Shown: positions 43,520 to 52,053, counted from the first letter of the stretch. The stretch is 64,000 nt of DNA from CAVQBC01 sp963848415 (GCA_963848415.1 CAWKDN010000002.1:62001-126000); one strand, 5' to 3'. Notes: generated by a model not told the origin, from the letters alone. Numbers and translations are program-made.

Positions 43520-44239
43520 GGGTCGCTGGACGGTGCCCGCGCTGTTTCGCCGGGTGGACCCGGCGACCGCCGGCACGATCGGCTTCCTCATCCGCCTCAT
43601 CTTCCTCACGGTCGCGTGCCTGGCCGCGCTGCGCCTCGCGGGGCTCAAGCCCGAGACGCTCGCCGTCGGCGGGGCGATCACGGCGGTCGTCTTCGGGCTC
43701 GCGGCGCAGCAGACGCTCGGCAACCTGATCGCCGGGCTCGTGCTCATCTCCGCGCGGCCGTTCCGGGTGGGCGACCGGGTCAGGCTGCAGGCCGGTGGCC
43801 TCGCGGGACAGCTCGAAGGCGTCGTCTCCTCGCTCGGGCTGATGTACACCACTTCGCCCAGGGCGACGACTCGATCATGGTCCCCAACAACATCGTCCTC
43901 TCGGCGGCGATCGTGCCGCTGCGCGAGCCCGCCGCCGTCGACCTGCGTGCCCGGCTGCGGCCAGACGTGCGCCCCAGCGACGTCCAGACGCTGCTCGAGG
44001 ACTCCGTGAAGGTCCCGACCCGCACCGAGCCGCACATCAGCCTCGAGGAGATCGACGCCGACGAGGTCGTGCTGCGGATCGCCGCCACCCCGGCGGTCGA
44101 CGCCGACGGCCCGAAGCTCGCCGACGAGATCCTGGCCGCGGTCGCCTCGGTCACGCACGAGGGCGACACCGAGGAGCGCGAGCTGCGCCGAGCCGCGGAC
44201 GGCGAGCGCGGCCCCGTCACCCAGGAGTACGAGAGCTGA
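43520..44239 (+). pseudogene. MscS-family mechanosensitive channel, N-terminally truncated and frameshifted
   Basis: Homology begins about 43525 (VPALFRRVDPATAGTIGFLI). It runs through the pore helix (LAVGGAITAVVFGLAAQQTL) and the start of the beta domain (ARPFRVGDRVRLQ...VVSSLGLMYTT). It then jumps frame at about 43855-43860 and continues as FAQGDDSIMVPNNIVLSAAI to a stop at 44239. TAC-ACC-AC-TTC lacks one base relative to the expected Tyr-Thr-Thr-Phe. The first membrane helices and the start codon are missing because the 5' end abuts the hydrolase remnant. It is almost certainly non-functional unless the deletion is a sequence error; even then the N-terminus is absent. Confidence 0.75.
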
Positions 44240-44267
44240 AAGGTCGCCGCCGGCGCCGCCCGGCCGC

Positions 44268-45068
44268 TCAGCGCTTGTCGCGCTGGCCCTCGGCGATCGA
44301 GTCAGAGACCTTGCTCCCGCCGAGGCGGCGCTGCACGGTCGCCACGGTCTGCGGCGCCAGGCCGGCCGCCACGGCGCCGGCGCGCAGCGGCCACGGCGCA
44401 ACGTCCAGCTCGGCCCGGTCGCGCTCGATCGCCGTGATCACGGCCGCCGCGACGTCCTCCGGCGTCCGGGTGGCGACGTAGGGCGGCAGCTTCGCGCCGG
44501 AGTCGTGGAACATGCCGGCGTCGCGGATGAAGCTCGGAAAGACCGTCGAGACGCCGATGCCCTCGTCGCGCAGATCCTCGCGCAGGCCGAGCGCGAAGCC
44601 GCGCAGCCCGAACTTCGTCGCGGAGTACAGCGACCCGCCGGGGCTCGCCGCCTTGCCGCTCAGCGAGTTCACGAAGACGATGTGCCCACCGCCGCCGCGG
44701 GCGGTCATCGCCTCGCTCAGGCGCTTGGCCAGCACCATCGGCGCGCGCAGGTTGACCGCCAGCGCGCGGTCGAGGGCCTCGACGTCGTAGGCCTGCGCGC
44801 GGCCGCCGGCCGGAATCGCGGCGTTGGCCACCAGCACCTGCACGCCGGCCTCGACGGCGGCCTGGGCCAGGCGGTCGACGTCGGCCGGATCGGCCAGGTC
44901 GCAGGCGATCGCCCGCCCGCCGAGCTCGTCGGCCAGCGGCTCGAGCACGTCGACGCGGCGGCCGCTGAGCAGCAGCGCCGCGCCACGCGCGCCCAGCGCG
45001 CGAGCGATCGCCGTCCCGAGCCCGCCGGTCGCCCCGGTGAGCAGGACCGTCCGCCCCGCCACGATCAT
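44268..45068 (-). CDS. Short-chain dehydrogenase/reductase (SDR)
   Basis: A 266-residue classical SDR. TGATGGLGTAIARAL is the TGxxxGxG cofactor motif; NAAIPAGG is the NNAG-like strand, a catalytic Ser lies in IVFVNSLSG, and YSATKFGLRG is the Tyr-x3-Lys pair. The C-terminal 40 residues (RAELDVAPWPLRAGAVAAGL) resemble SDRs acting on lipids or long-chain ketones. The ATG at 45068 overlaps the stop of the upstream FIST gene by 4 nt. Substrate unknown. Confidence 0.85.
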   Translation of the reverse strand: MIVAGRTVLLTGATGGLGTAIARALGARGAALLLSGRRVDVLEPLADELGGRAIACDLADPADVDRLAQAAVEAGVQVLVANAAIPAGGRAQAYDVEALDRALAVNLRAPMVLAKRLSEAMTARGGGGHIVFVNSLSGKAASPGGSLYSATKFGLRGFALGLREDLRDEGIGVSTVFPSFIRDAGMFHDSGAKLPPYVATRTPEDVAAAVITAIERDRAELDVAPWPLRAGAVAAGLAPQTVATVQRRLGGSKVSDSIAEGQRDKR

Positions 45069-46243
45069 CGCCCGAAGACCGCCACCGTCGCCGTGAAGCC
45101 GTGCAGGAAGTACTCGCCGCCGACGGGGCCGATCTCCCCGGCGGCGAAGAAGCCGGACGCCGGCGCCCCGGCCAGCTCCTGCTCGACCGCCGCGGCGTCG
45201 TGGTCCGGGCTTCCGAACAGCCCCTCGCCGCGGCCGTTGCAGGCGAACACGAGCGCGCCGGCGGGCGGCCGGCCGCCGAGCGCCTGCATCCGGATCCCGA
45301 GCGCCTCGCGCAGGTCGCGGTCGGCGCTGACGGCGTCGCGGGCGTGCAGGCGGACGACCTGGCCGGGCCGGACGTCGGTGCCGACGATGATCCGCCCCGA
45401 GCCTGGGTCGGCGCCCGCGAGTCCGCGGACCAGGAAGTCGCCCTGCAGGTACTCCGGCTTGTTGGGGTCGACGACGATGCCCATCAACAGGCCGCCCTCG
45501 ACGAGCCCGCGCTCGTCCTCGGTGAGGCCCTCGATCGCCTCCCGCAGCCGGTTGAGCGCGGGCTTGCCGGCCAGCTCCTCGATGACGTTGCCGCCGGCGG
45601 CGGTGATGGTCAGCTCTGGGCCGATGGGAGCGGCGCCCTGCGAGACGCACGGCAGCATCTCGATGCCGTCGAAGCGCACGCCGACCGCGCCGCGGTCGTA
45701 GACCTCGTCCTCGATGAACAGCAGCGTCGCGCCGGCGCCGGGCGAGCGACCCGACGCGAGCCCGCCGAGCAGCGGCAGCATCGGCGTGCGCTCGGACAGG
45801 TAGCGCAGGACCGGGTCGGTGGGGAAGGTCTGCGGGTCGGCGAGCAGGATGGCGCCGGCCGCGCCCTCGAGGTCGGGCATGCCCTGGAGCGCCCCGCTGT
45901 CCTCGTCATCGTCGTCGAGCGGCTCGACGACGGCGTGGAAGGTGGTCGCCTGCCCGTCGCCCAGCGCAGCGGCCCACACCGTCACGGCGGTGCCCTGCTC
46001 GACCTCCTGCCCGTCGCCGAGCACGCCGCCGGCCCCGCAGCCGATCAGCCCCCCGGGGGCGAGGATCTCCTGCACGGCCAGCACCGTGGCCTCGGGCGCA
46101 GCGAGGTGGGCCCCCGAGGCGAACACGACCGCGAGGTCGCACGGCCGGTCGCGGAGCCCGGCCCGCGCCTCGGCGGCGGCGGACGCGGCGGCGGCGACAG
46201 TGTCCGGGACGGTCGAGAGTCCCGTGCCGACGTGCACGGCCAT
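45065..46243 (-). CDS. FIST N- and C-domain signal transduction protein
   Basis: A 392-residue protein with an N-terminal FIST domain (PCDLAVVFASGAHLAA, LIGCGAGGVLGDG, MLPLLGGLASGRSPGAG) and a FIST C-terminal domain (EYLQGDFLVRGLAG, VFACNGRGEGLFGSPDHD, SGFFAAGEIGPVGG). FIST proteins are thought to sense small ligands, possibly amino acids, as input modules, often in kinases; here the sensor is free-standing and paired with an SDR. The ATG lies 8 nt behind a TAGAGT hexamer. Divergent from miaA. Confidence 0.85.
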   Translation of the reverse strand: MAVHVGTGLSTVPDTVAAAASAAAEARAGLRDRPCDLAVVFASGAHLAAPEATVLAVQEILAPGGLIGCGAGGVLGDGQEVEQGTAVTVWAAALGDGQATTFHAVVEPLDDDDEDSGALQGMPDLEGAAGAILLADPQTFPTDPVLRYLSERTPMLPLLGGLASGRSPGAGATLLFIEDEVYDRGAVGVRFDGIEMLPCVSQGAAPIGPELTITAAGGNVIEELAGKPALNRLREAIEGLTEDERGLVEGGLLMGIVVDPNKPEYLQGDFLVRGLAGADPGSGRIIVGTDVRPGQVVRLHARDAVSADRDLREALGIRMQALGGRPPAGALVFACNGRGEGLFGSPDHDAAAVEQELAGAPASGFFAAGEIGPVGGEYFLHGFTATVAVFGR

Positions 46244-46251
46244 ACCCGCTG

Positions 46252-46257
46252 ACTCTA
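46252..46257 (-). promoter_or_regulatory. Probable -10 element (TAGAGT) of the FIST-SDR operon
   Basis: Perfect TAnnnT on the minus strand, 8 nt before the ATG at 46243. It lies within a 41-bp divergent gap; a weaker CATACT (46272-46277) faces miaA with a 7-nt gap to its GTG. Confidence 0.45.
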
Positions 46258-46284
46258 CTCGCGCGCCGGGGCATACTCCGCCGG

Positions 46285-47202
46285 GTGCCCCCGCCGGAGG
46301 TCATCGCCGTGTTCGGGCCCACCGGGGTCGGCAAGAGCGCCGTGGCGGCCGAGCTCGCAGAGCGACTGCGCGCCGACGGCGAGGTTCCGGTCGCGGTCTC
46401 GGCCGACGCGCTGCAGGTCTACCGCGGCCTCGAGACCCTCACCGGCGCCCCGACCCGGGCCGAGCGCGAGCGGCTCGAGCACCGCCTGGTCGGCTTCGTG
46501 GACGTGACCGAGACCTTCAGCGCGGGCACCTACGCGCGCCTCGCCCACGCCGAGATCGACGGGCTGCTCGCCGCCGGCCGGCGACCGCTGGTGGTCGGCG
46601 GCACCGGCCTCTACCTGCGCGCGGCACTCGCCGAGCTCGACCTGCGCCCGCCGCCCCGGCCCGGGGTGCGCGAACGCTGGCAGCGTGCGCTCGCACGCGA
46701 CGGCACCTCCGCGCTGCACGCCGAGCTCGCCCGCCGGGCGCCTGCGGCGGCGGCGGTCGTGGCGCCGACCGACAGCCAGCGCGTGTTGCGCGCACTGGAG
46801 CTGGCCGACGCCGGCGTCGTGACCCCGCCGGTCGCCGGCGCGGCCGCCTCCCAGCTGTGGACGAGCGACACGCGGCATCCGACCCTGCTGGCCGCGCTGG
46901 TGATGGAGCGCGAGGCGCTCTACGCCCGCATCGACGCCCGCGTGGAGGCGATGGTCGCGGCCGGCGCGGCGGACGAGGTGCGCGCGGCGGCCGCGGCGGG
47001 AGCGTCGGTCACGGCGCGCGGGGCGCTGGGCTTCTCCGAGCTCGAGGCGGGTGACGTCGAGGCCTTCAAGCGCAACACCCGGCGCTTCGCCCGGCGCCAG
47101 CTGACCTGGCTGCGCAAGCTGCCCGGGACGCTGCCGATCGACGTCACCGGCCGCCCGCCGTCCGACGTCGCGGCCGAGCTGCACGAGCGCCTTCGGGCAT
47201 GA
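46285..47202 (+). CDS. miaA: tRNA dimethylallyltransferase
   Basis: A 305-residue isopentenyl transferase for A37 of tRNA. P-loop FGPTGVGKSAVAAEL, the SADALQVYRGLETLTG motif, HRLVGFVDVTETFSAGTY, LVVGGTGLYLRA and SQRVLRALEL are all family motifs. The product feeds MiaB. It is coupled to dapF by a 4-nt ATGA overlap, giving the actinobacterial miaA-dapF order. The DSQ-type motif (PTDSQRVLRA) and C-terminal FARRQLTWLR are intact. Confidence 0.94.
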   Translation: MPPPEVIAVFGPTGVGKSAVAAELAERLRADGEVPVAVSADALQVYRGLETLTGAPTRAERERLEHRLVGFVDVTETFSAGTYARLAHAEIDGLLAAGRRPLVVGGTGLYLRAALAELDLRPPPRPGVRERWQRALARDGTSALHAELARRAPAAAAVVAPTDSQRVLRALELADAGVVTPPVAGAAASQLWTSDTRHPTLLAALVMEREALYARIDARVEAMVAAGAADEVRAAAAAGASVTARGALGFSELEAGDVEAFKRNTRRFARRQLTWLRKLPGTLPIDVTGRPPSDVAAELHERLRA

Positions 47203-48059
47203 TCCCGGCCGTGCGCTTCGAGAAGTGGCAGGCGCTGGGCAACGACTACCTCGTTCTCGAGGGGGCCGATCTGCCCTTCCCGCTGACCGCCGACCGGGTC
47301 AAGCGGCTGTGCGACCGCCACTTCGGGCCCGGCGCCGACGGCGTGCTCGAGCTCACCGCGCCCGAGGACCCGGGCGCCGTCGCCCGGCTGCGGATCTTCA
47401 ATCCCGACGGCTCGGAGGCCGAGCTGTCGGGGAACGGCGCCCGCGAGGCGGTGCTCTACCTCCGCCGCCAGGGCTGGACGAGCGAGGACAGCTTCACGCT
47501 GGAGACGGTGGCGGGGCCGATCCGCCCGACCATCACGGGCCCCGACACCTGTTGCATCGAGATGGGCCGGGCCAGCCTGACCTCGGGCGACTTCCCCGGC
47601 GGCCCGCCGGACGGCCGCGGCGAGCTGCAGGTCGCCGGGCGTCCGTGGCGCTTCCAGCACGTCTCGGTCGGCAACCCGCAGTGCGCCGTGCGGATCGCCA
47701 ACCAGGCCCAGCTGGAGGCGCTCGACCTGTCGGTCCTCGGCCCCCGCTTCGAGCGCGCCGACGACTTCCCCAAGCGCACGAATGTCTCCTTCTGGTGCGC
47801 GCTGACCAAGAACCGCGCGCGGGCGCGGATCTTCGAGCGCGGGGTGGGGGAGACGCTCGCCTCGGGCACGGGCGCCTGCGGGGCGGCGATCGCTCACGTG
47901 CTGCGCGGCGGCGTTGCGCCCGTGACCGTGCGCCTGGACGGCGGCGAGCTCGAGGTCGGCGTCTCCGAGGCGCTCGACGTGACGCTCACCGGCTGGGCGC
48001 GGCCGGTGTACGCGGCCGAGCTCGACCCGGTGCTCGCCGCGACCCTCGCCGAGCTGTGA
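47199..48059 (+). CDS. dapF: Diaminopimelate epimerase homologue with Ser at both catalytic Cys positions
   Basis: A 286-residue DapF-fold protein with ALGNDYLVLEG, GADGVLEL and FNPDGSEAEL motifs. The active-site signature N-x-D-G-S-x4-C-G-N-[GA]-x-R reads NPDGSEAELSGNGAR, so the first catalytic Cys is Ser 77 (TCG at 47427-47429). The second, normally ACGTGAC, reads ASGTGAC, so it is Ser 222 (TCG at 47862-47864). Everything around both sites is conserved and the frame is intact. Position behind miaA and ahead of dapD/dapC/dapE supports a role in diaminopimelate synthesis. It may be an epimerase with altered chemistry or have changed function. Confidence 0.85.
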   Translation: MIPAVRFEKWQALGNDYLVLEGADLPFPLTADRVKRLCDRHFGPGADGVLELTAPEDPGAVARLRIFNPDGSEAELSGNGAREAVLYLRRQGWTSEDSFTLETVAGPIRPTITGPDTCCIEMGRASLTSGDFPGGPPDGRGELQVAGRPWRFQHVSVGNPQCAVRIANQAQLEALDLSVLGPRFERADDFPKRTNVSFWCALTKNRARARIFERGVGETLASGTGACGAAIAHVLRGGVAPVTVRLDGGELEVGVSEALDVTLTGWARPVYAAELDPVLAATLAEL

Positions 48060-48075
48060 GCGCGCCGGGCTCGGC

Positions 48076-48081
48076 TACCCT
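48076..48081 (+). promoter_or_regulatory. Probable -10 element (TACCCT) of dapD
   Basis: Perfect TAnnnT 9 nt before the ATG at 48091, in the 31-bp gap after dapF; suggests a separate leaderless dapD transcript. Confidence 0.45.
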
Positions 48082-48090
48082 GCCGCCTCG

Positions 48091-49089
48091 ATGACCCCGG
48101 AGGACGAGATCCACGAGGGCGCCTGGGGCGTCGGGCTGGCGACGCTGGCCGAGCCCGGCGACCGCGTGCTCGACGTCTTCTTCCCCGCGCCGCAGCTGGG
48201 CGAAGCGCCCGCCGAGGTGGGCGGCCCGGGCTCGCGCGAGCTCGACGCCGCCGAGGCCGCGGCGCTCGGCGGGCGCGAGCTGGCCGCCGCTGTCGGGGAG
48301 GACCCGCGGCGCGGGGTGCGGATCGCCGCGGTCGCCGTCGTGCTCGACGACCTCGCCGCCGCCCCGACCGAGCCGCACGACGTCTACCTGCGCCTGCACC
48401 TGCTCTCCCACCGGATCGTCCCTCCGCACGGCCTCAACCTCGACGGCGTCTTCGGCCTGCTCAACACGGTCGCGTGGACGACCGCCGGCCCCGTCGACCC
48501 GGCCGCGCTGCCCGCGGTGCGGCTGCGCTTCCTGGCCGAGCGGATCCCGCTGAGCGTCCCGTCGCTGGACAAGTTCCCGCGCATGACCGACTACGTCGCG
48601 CCCGCCGGGGTGCGGATCGCCGACGCCGACCGCGTCCGCCTCGGCGCGCACCTGGCCGAGGGCACCACGGTCATGCACGAGGGCTTCGTGAACTTCAACG
48701 CCGGCACGCTCGGCGCCTCGATGGTCGAGGGGCGCATCAGCGCGGGCGTCGTGGTCGGCGACGGCTCCGACGTGGGTGGCGGCGCGTCGATCATGGGGAC
48801 GCTGTCGGGCGGCGGCAAGGCCACGATCAGCCTCGGCGAGCGCTGCCTGCTCGGCGCCAACGCCGGCCTGGGCATCTCGCTCGGCGACGACTGCGTGGTC
48901 GAGGCGGGCCTCTACGTCACGGCCGGGACGCGCGTCTCGCTCCCCGACGGCAGCGTGGTCAAGGCGCTCGAGCTCAGCGGCTCGGACAACGTCCTGTTCC
49001 GCCGCAACTCACAGACCGGCGCCGTCGAGGCGCTGCCCCGCAGCGGCCGCGGCATCGAGCTCAACGCGGCGCTGCACGCCAATCGCTGA
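48091..49089 (+). CDS. dapD: Tetrahydrodipicolinate N-succinyltransferase (actinobacterial type)
   Basis: A 332-residue trimeric left-handed beta-helix acyltransferase. The N-terminal domain (to about 160) ends with SLDKFPRMTDYVAP. Hexapeptide-type repeats follow (VRLGAHLAEGTTVMHEGFVN, ISAGVVVGDGSDVGGGASIM, ISLGERCLLGANAGLGISLG). The GGGASIMGTLSGGG segment is characteristic of the mycobacterial DapD group. It adds succinyl from succinyl-CoA to tetrahydrodipicolinate. Its last 29 bp overlap the end of the convergent dapC. Confidence 0.93.
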   Translation: MTPEDEIHEGAWGVGLATLAEPGDRVLDVFFPAPQLGEAPAEVGGPGSRELDAAEAAALGGRELAAAVGEDPRRGVRIAAVAVVLDDLAAAPTEPHDVYLRLHLLSHRIVPPHGLNLDGVFGLLNTVAWTTAGPVDPAALPAVRLRFLAERIPLSVPSLDKFPRMTDYVAPAGVRIADADRVRLGAHLAEGTTVMHEGFVNFNAGTLGASMVEGRISAGVVVGDGSDVGGGASIMGTLSGGGKATISLGERCLLGANAGLGISLGDDCVVEAGLYVTAGTRVSLPDGSVVKALELSGSDNVLFRRNSQTGAVEALPRSGRGIELNAALHANR

Positions 49090-50221
49090 GCACCGCGCCG
49101 AGGATCTCGGCCGCGCGCCCGCACTCGTGCAGCGTCGGCACCAGCGCCAGGCGCAGGTAGCCGGCGCCCGCGGGGCCGAAGATCGAGCCGGGGGCGAGCA
49201 CGACGCCCTGCTCGAGCAGCCGGCCCGCGAGCTCGTCGGCCTGCGGGCCGGCGTCCAGCCACAGGAAGAAGGTGGCGTCGCCGCCGACGTGGTGCAGGCC
49301 GCCGGCCTCGAGCACCGGTGCGAGGATGTCGCGCTTGGCGGCGTAGAGCTCGCGCACCGCCACGACGTGGTCCTCGTCCTCCCACGCCGCCACCGCCGCG
49401 CGCTGGACGAACTCCTGCGGTGCGGTGCCGGTGTTGGGGCGATAGCGCTTGAGCGCGGCGATCAGCTCGGGGTCGCCGGCCACGAAGCCCGAGCGATAGC
49501 CGGGCATCGACGAGCGCTTGGAGAGCGTGTTGAAGGCCAGCACGTTGGTGCGGTCGGCCACCTGCAGCACCGACGCCGGCGGCTCGGCGCCGAAGTACAG
49601 CTCGGAGTAGGCCTCGTCGGAGGCCAGCACGAACCCGTGCTCACGGGCCAGCTCGGCCGCGCGCTCGTAGAACGCCACCGGCGCGGTCGCCGCGGTCGGG
49701 TTGTTCGGGTAGTTCAGCCACAGGATCGCCACCCGCCGCCACGTCTGAGGCGAGATCTCCTCCAGCGCGGGGAGGAAGCCCGCCGACTGGCGCAGCGGCA
49801 GCTCGAGCACGTCCTTGCCCGCGAAGCGCGCGCCGCGCGCGGGCACCGGGTAGCCGGGCGTCGTGACCGCCACCAGGTCGCCGTCGATCGCGTCGGCCAG
49901 CCCGAAGATCGCCTCCTTGGAGCCGAGCGTGGGCAGCACCTCGGTGGCGGGGTCGAGGACCGGGCCGAAGCGGCGCGCGATCCACTCGGCCACGGCGGCG
50001 CGCAGGACGGGCAGGCCCTCGCTGAGCGGGTAGGTCGAGCGCGGCTCGACCGACGCCGCCAGCGCGGCGCGGATGAAGGCGGGCGTCTCCTCGCGCGGCT
50101 CGCCGATGCCGAAGTCGATGACCTCCTCGCCGGCGTCCGCGCGCCGGCGCTTGGCCTCCTGCAGGGCCAGGAACGGGTAGCTGTCCAGACCCGTCAGGAC
50201 GGGGGAGAGGCGGACGCTCAT
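49061..50221 (-). CDS. dapC: PLP-dependent aminotransferase, probable succinyldiaminopimelate transaminase DapC
   Basis: A 386-residue class I/II aminotransferase. IDFGIGEPREETP at the N-terminus, LPTLGSKEAIFGLADA, WLNYPNNPTAATAP (substrate Asn), SDEAYSELYFG (PLP Asp/Tyr) and the Schiff-base Lys in NTLSKRSSMPGYRSG are present. Context between dapD and dapE makes the succinyl-amino-ketopimelate step the likely role; general alanine/aspartate aminotransferase activity cannot be excluded. It overlaps dapE by 4 nt and dapD (convergent) by 29 bp. Confidence 0.88.
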   Translation of the reverse strand: MSVRLSPVLTGLDSYPFLALQEAKRRRADAGEEVIDFGIGEPREETPAFIRAALAASVEPRSTYPLSEGLPVLRAAVAEWIARRFGPVLDPATEVLPTLGSKEAIFGLADAIDGDLVAVTTPGYPVPARGARFAGKDVLELPLRQSAGFLPALEEISPQTWRRVAILWLNYPNNPTAATAPVAFYERAAELAREHGFVLASDEAYSELYFGAEPPASVLQVADRTNVLAFNTLSKRSSMPGYRSGFVAGDPELIAALKRYRPNTGTAPQEFVQRAAVAAWEDEDHVVAVRELYAAKRDILAPVLEAGGLHHVGGDATFFLWLDAGPQADELAGRLLEQGVVLAPGSIFGPAGAGYLRLALVPTLHECGRAAEILGAVLSDWRAAPR

Positions 50222-51242
50222 GCCGCGGCCGCCAGCGTCTCGAGCACGCGGTAGGCGCGCACCAGGGCGGCGATCTGGACCGACTCGTCGCGCCGGTGCG
50301 CCTCGGCGGGGTCGCCGGGCCCGAAGTTGACGGCGTCCAGGCCGGCGAGCCCGAACTCCGCCACGGGCGTCCACGCCTGCTTGGGCTCCAGCCCACCGCC
50401 CGCCGCGTCGCGCAGCGCGCCGACGAGCGGGTTGCCGTCCGGGACCGGGCCCGACGGGGCGTTGGAGAGGACCTCCAGCCGGCCGTGCCCGCCGCACAGC
50501 TCGCGCAGCCGCGCCTCGGCGTCCGCAGCGCTGCGCCCGGGCGCGTAGCGGTAGTTCAGGTGGCAGTCGACCCGGTCGGGGATCACGTTGGCGGCGATCC
50601 CGCCCTCGATGCGGGTGACCGACGCCACCTCGCGGAAGATCAGCCCGTCGAAGTCGCGTGGCTCGGGCGCGTGGGCCGCGAGCGCGACGATCCCCTCCGC
50701 GGCCCGCTCGACGGCGTTGTCGGCCAGCCACGGCCGCGCGGAGTGCCCGCTGCGGCCGTCGAAGCTCCAGGTCGCGTTGACGTTGCCCAGGCAGCCCGCC
50801 TGGACCACGTTGGCGGTCGGCTCCATCATCACCACGAGGTCGTAGCGCAGCGGCTCGCGCGCGAGCAGCGGGGTCAGCGCGCTGTCGGCCACCGGCAGCT
50901 CCTCGCGCCCGAAGAACAGGCAGTCGACGGGCGTCCCCGCCAGCGCGAGCTCGACCATCACGGCCAGCGCGCCCTTCATGTCGCTGGCGCCGAGGCCGTG
51001 AACCGTGTCTCCGTCGCGCCGCCCCGGCCGGTTGTCCTGGGCGGGGACGGTGTCGAGGTGGCCGGCGAGCAGGATGCGGCTCCCCGGTCCGGCGAGCAGC
51101 GCGGTGTCGCCGAGGTCGCGCGCGCGTCGAGCGTCCCGCCCACGTGCGCGGCGAGAGGCGCCTCCTGGCGCGACTCGGAGGGGATGTCGATCAGCTCGAG
51201 CGTGCGGGTCGCGAGCCGTTCGGCGAGGTCTGCGTCGCTCAC
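50218..51242 (-). CDS. dapE: Succinyl-diaminopimelate desuccinylase, interrupted by a frameshift
   Basis: An M20 metallopeptidase-type amidohydrolase. The N-terminus (GTG at 51242, VSDADLAERLATRTLELIDI and PSESRQEAPL) is in one frame. The rest is in another: LLAGHLDTVPAQDN (metal His and Asp), GASDMKGALAVM, FFGREELP (catalytic Glu pair), the lid-domain motif WSFDGRSGHSARPW and GPGDPAEAHRRDE. The switch occurs in a GCGCGCGC run at about 51117-51126; one missing base would restore the frame. The gene is otherwise complete, and the step is needed for cell wall and lysine synthesis, so a sequence error is likely, but a real lesion is possible. Confidence 0.85.
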
Positions 51243-51250
51243 CCGGCCGC

Positions 51251-51256
51251 ACTCTA
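51251..51256 (-). promoter_or_regulatory. Probable -10 element (TAGAGT) of the dapE-dapC operon
   Basis: Minus strand, 8 nt before the GTG at 51242. It shares its TA step with the divergent hexamer 51255-51260. Confidence 0.45.
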
Positions 51257-51260
51257 TCTT
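51255..51260 (+). promoter_or_regulatory. Probable -10 element (TATCTT) of the DUF429 gene
   Basis: Plus strand, 7 nt before the GTG at 51268. Bases 51255-51256 (TA) belong to both divergent -10 hexamers. Confidence 0.45.
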
Positions 51261-51267
51261 CACGCCC

Positions 51268-52044
51268 GTGCGCGCCTGCGGGATCGACGTCTCCGCCCGC
51301 GCGGGCAACCAGCGGCTCGTGACGCTGCGAGGAGCGCGACGGCCGGCTGCTGGCCGGCTTCTCCGGCGCCCGCCACGGTCGCGCGAGGTGGTCGCGACCG
51401 TCACGGCGCTCGCGCCCGAGGCGGTGGGGATCGACGCCCCGTCGGGCTGGCGGCGCGACCTGCTCGCCCCCGGGGCGCCCGCCCGCGCGGCGCTCGGCCT
51501 GCCGGAGGGGCGCTACGAGCGCATGCGGGTCTGCGACGCCCTGCTCTTTCGCCGCGGCCTGCCGCTCTACCCGGTCCCGTCGGCGGCCGAGGGCGCGGTC
51601 GGCTGGAACGCCTGGATGGCGGTCGGCTTCGAGCTGTTCGCTGCGCTGCGGCCCACGTTCGGCCTCTACCGGCCGCCGCGAGCCGGCGCGGACGCGCACG
51701 GGACGAGCGGCGGCTTCGACCCTGCGCGCGGCCGCGCGCTCGAGACCTACCCGGACGCGATCTTCTGCGTCCTGCTCGGCCACCGGCCCGCGCCCAAGCG
51801 CAGCGCGGCCGGCCGGCGGGCGCGCGCCGCGGCGCTCGAGCGCGCCGGCGTGCAGGCCCGCGACGGCGGCGGCCTGAACGGCCGGACGCACGACGAGCTC
51901 GACGCCTGCGCCGCCGCGCTCGCGGCGCACGCGCTCGCCGCGGGGCGCGCGCAGTGGCTCGGCGACCCCGCCGAGGGCGTCGTCGTGTTGCCCGGCGAGC
52001 GGCTGCTCGAGCGCTATCTCAAGCCGCCCGACCGTCTAGGATGA
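51268..52044 (+). CDS. DUF429 family protein (predicted RNase H-like fold), with an out-of-frame patch
   Basis: 258 residues. ACGIDVSARAGNQ at the N-terminus and AVGIDAPSGW near residue 55 are the first acidic strands of the DUF429 RNase H-like fold. YPVPSAAEGAVGWNAWM, ETYPDAIFCVLLG and GRTHDELDACAAALAAHA (last acidic motif) complete it. Between 51328 and 51384 the reading frame gives Arg/Pro-rich sequence, whereas the +1 frame gives EERDGRLLAGFSGARHGR, which fits the family. Two compensating indels are therefore likely. The function of the family is unknown; it may act on nucleic acid. Confidence 0.75.
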   Translation: MRACGIDVSARAGNQRLVTLRGARRPAAGRLLRRPPRSREVVATVTALAPEAVGIDAPSGWRRDLLAPGAPARAALGLPEGRYERMRVCDALLFRRGLPLYPVPSAAEGAVGWNAWMAVGFELFAALRPTFGLYRPPRAGADAHGTSGGFDPARGRALETYPDAIFCVLLGHRPAPKRSAAGRRARAAALERAGVQARDGGGLNGRTHDELDACAAALAAHALAAGRAQWLGDPAEGVVVLPGERLLERYLKPPDRLG

Positions 52045-52053
52045 AGAGCGGAT

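Noticed and set aside
43127..44401. Long minus-strand open frame across the MscS/hydrolase region
   Set aside because: It is not in the frame that carries the hydrolase C-terminal motif and shows no family signature.
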